From positions 1 through 14,052 of the forward strand of contig CAJUHC010000031.1 in the NCBI GenBank assembly GCA_910586345.1: 14,052 bases of DNA. The letters are read 5' to 3'. Below the pieces are notes generated by a model. That model did not search any database, was not told the origin of the DNA, and saw nothing but the letters and a program-made list of their open reading frames with translations. This DNA comes from an uncultured Christensenella sp. Its GTDB lineage: Bacteria; Bacillota; Clostridia; Christensenellales; Borkfalkiaceae. Of this stretch, positions 13,741 through 14,052 are shown in pieces (the first letter of the stretch is position 1; every line of letters begins with the position of its first letter). The position numbers and the translations under genes were made by a program.

Positions 13741-13769
13741 ATTATATTAGCGAAAAATATTAATGTCAA
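13741..13769 (-). promoter_or_regulatory. Consensus promoter for marR-ABC-ABC
   Basis: TTGACA (13769-13764), a 17-base spacer and TATAAT (13746-13741) on the minus strand, both perfect matches. Predicted start near 13734, inside the candidate operator. A perfect promoter with an overlapping palindrome fits a strongly repressed, inducible operon. Confidence 0.85.
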
Positions 13770-13865
13770 CGAAACGGAAAAAAGACTTTTGCAAAAATTT
13801 TAATTGATAAATGATAACAATATATGACACGTTCGCTAAAATTTTTATTTGAGTATAATTTTTGC

Positions 13866-13894
13866 TTGCAAACAAATCAAGTATGTGTTATAAT
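13866..13894 (+). promoter_or_regulatory. Consensus promoter for tRNA-Glu
   Basis: TTGCAA (13866-13871), a 17-base spacer and TATAAT (13889-13894). The predicted start near 13901 is about 12 bases before the mature tRNA 5' end. A second TATAAT at 13853-13858 has no good -35 partner. The AT-rich stretch between this and the marR promoter carries no reading frame I can support. Confidence 0.82.
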
Positions 13895-13912
13895 CACAAA
13901 GCAGTTTAAAAA

Positions 13913-13987
13913 GGCCTTGTGGTCAAGCGGTTAAGACGGAGCCCTCTCAAGGCTCAATCCCGGGTTCGATTCCCGGCAGGGTCACCA
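13913..13987 (+). tRNA. tRNA-Glu (anticodon CTC)
   Basis: A full cloverleaf of 75 bases. The acceptor stem GGCCTTG pairs with CAGGGTC (two G-U pairs); D arm GTC...GAC; anticodon stem GAGCC/GGCTC around loop CTCTCAA, so the anticodon is CTC (13946-13948) reading GAG; T arm CCGGG-TTCGATT-CCCGG. The discriminator is A and the CCA end is encoded (13985-13987). The short variable region is normal for tRNA-Glu. It has its own promoter and terminator. Confidence 0.95.
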
Positions 13988-13997
13988 AAACGAAGTA

Positions 13998-14048
13998 TCT
14001 CGAACCGAGTGCGAAGTTCATCGCATTCGGCTCGGGACTTTTCTTTTT
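13998..14048 (+). terminator. Intrinsic terminator after tRNA-Glu
   Basis: A 17-base arm TCTCGAACCGAGTGCGA (13998-14014) pairs with TCGCATTCGGCTCGGGA (14021-14037) with one mismatch and two G-U pairs around loop AGTTCA, followed by CTTTTCTTTTT. It begins 10 bases after the CCA end, so the tRNA is probably a single-gene transcript. Confidence 0.88.
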
Positions 14049-14052
14049 GCTC

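Overview
This window is a tightly packed chromosomal segment that looks like an endospore-forming Firmicute, most likely an uncultured Clostridia-type bacterium. The evidence is an intact sporulation sigma factor gene (sigK) with its pro-sequence, a MazF that keeps the key residues of Bacillus EndoA/NdoA, the Firmicute lspA-rluD pair, AGGAG-type ribosome binding sites, and strong TTGACA/TTGCAA-17-TATAAT promoters. I see no phage, insertion sequence or CRISPR. Coding is almost entirely on the minus strand. The exceptions are ilvE and a tRNA-Glu gene.

Layout from the left: the first 41 codons of an unknown membrane protein (minus, cut by the window edge); lspA-rluD (lipoprotein signal peptidase and a 23S-type pseudouridine synthase, overlapping by 8 nt); a lone mazF toxin gene with a terminator; a CaCA-family cation/Na+ antiporter behind a long structured leader; recX-birA-nnrD, three overlapping genes; divergent ilvE (plus) sharing a very compact promoter region with recX; a bidirectional terminator between ilvE and the convergent tyrS-yigZ pair; sigK; a marR-ABC-ABC operon encoding a heterodimeric multidrug-type exporter with its likely repressor; and a tRNA-Glu(CTC) with its own promoter and terminator at the right edge.

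Most of the genes are housekeeping (protein maturation, translation, biotinylation, NAD(P)HX repair, branched-chain amino acid metabolism, recombination control). The most interesting material is regulatory. (1) The antiporter leader has a consensus promoter, a GGGAGUAG / ACAAGAC core closed by an 8-bp stem, and a perfect 17-bp terminator that shares bases with that stem. I read it as a candidate yybP-ykoY (Mn2+)-like transcriptional ON riboswitch, which would make the antiporter a manganese exporter candidate. (2) lspA and recX both have a consensus promoter whose -10 box ends exactly 6 nt before the ATG and no Shine-Dalgarno, predicting leaderless mRNAs in an organism that otherwise uses strong Shine-Dalgarno sites. 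(3) sigK is preceded by a SigmaE-like promoter. (4) A palindrome and a 15-bp-period direct repeat lie at the predicted marR transcription start. I do not see a wholly new multi-gene system here. All calls come from reading the sequence; no database or folding program was used.
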